DNA of 5,026 nucleotides, from positions 1 to 5,026 of the forward strand of contig PKZR01000241.1 in NCBI GenBank assembly GCA_003133815.1. The letters are read 5' to 3'. The translations under genes and the position numbers were made by a program. Of this stretch, positions 4,993 to 5,026 are shown piece by piece (position 1 is the stretch's first letter; every line of letters begins with the position of its first letter). The DNA comes from Limisphaerales bacterium (lineage in GTDB: Bacteria; Verrucomicrobiota; Verrucomicrobiia; Limisphaerales; UBA11358). Below the pieces are notes generated by a model. It was given only the letters and a program-made list of their open reading frames with translations, did not search any database and had not been told where the DNA came from.

Positions 4993-5026
4993 CTTCGGCG
5001 ACGGTTGCGGAACCTTTGGCAACAGT
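4993..5026. repeat. Probable start of a second 21-bp periodic repeat
   Basis: CTTCGGCGACGGT (4993-5005) recurs as CTTTGGCAACAGT (5014-5026) with an offset of exactly 21 bp. Ten of 13 bases agree and all three differences are transitions. The window stops here, so only about 1.6 copies can be seen. The sequence is unlike the 232-483 array but the period is the same. Confidence 0.4.

Overview
The window looks like a piece of a moderately GC-rich Gram-negative chromosome. A verrucomicrobial (Pedosphaera/Limisphaera-like) source is my best guess. The guess rests on a bacterial SMUG1-type uracil-DNA glycosylase, a response regulator with a DUF4388/PATAN domain, roadblock-type small proteins, a LysM protein with a coiled coil, near absence of Shine-Dalgarno sequences, and a 21-bp periodic intergenic repeat. 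This is inference; there is no rRNA or marker gene to settle it.

Layout. Positions 1-579 hold no convincing gene. They are AT-richer than the rest and full of dyad-symmetric elements: a perfect inverted repeat at the left edge (1-20), two related dyads of form TCAAAAAA-N5-TTTTTTG (86-106 and 178-197), a perfect 14-bp palindrome (201-214), and then twelve copies of a 21-bp repeat in exact register (232-483). Positions 580-1557 carry a tight pair: a tandem CDGSH iron-sulfur protein and a SMUG1 uracil-DNA glycosylase, 9 nt apart. Positions 1603-3346 carry a translationally coupled three-gene unit: receiver-PATAN-roadblock-like response regulator, stand-alone roadblock/LC7 protein, and an unrecognised 128-residue helical protein; the genes overlap by 13 and 4 nt. 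Positions 3396-4253 encode undecaprenyl-diphosphatase (UppP/BacA). Convergent to it, with only 20 nt between, is a secreted coiled-coil/LysM protein on the minus strand (4274-4867). The last 159 bases (4868-5026) are intergenic, with a promoter candidate for the LysM gene and, at the very edge, what looks like the start of a second 21-bp periodic array of different sequence.

How the genes fit. The first pair suggests redox/iron-sulfur and DNA-repair functions expressed together. The second unit looks like a signalling output module in which phosphorylation controls roadblock-type dimerisation surfaces; no Ras-like GTPase partner is in the window. UppP and the LysM protein both belong to cell-envelope biology: UppP recycles the lipid carrier for peptidoglycan, and the LysM protein probably binds peptidoglycan in the periplasm.

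The most unusual thing here is not a gene. It is the 21-bp array, whose period equals two helical turns and whose best copies are themselves dyads with compensating changes in their arms. A heptapeptide-repeat reading of the same bases exists, but I consider it less likely.
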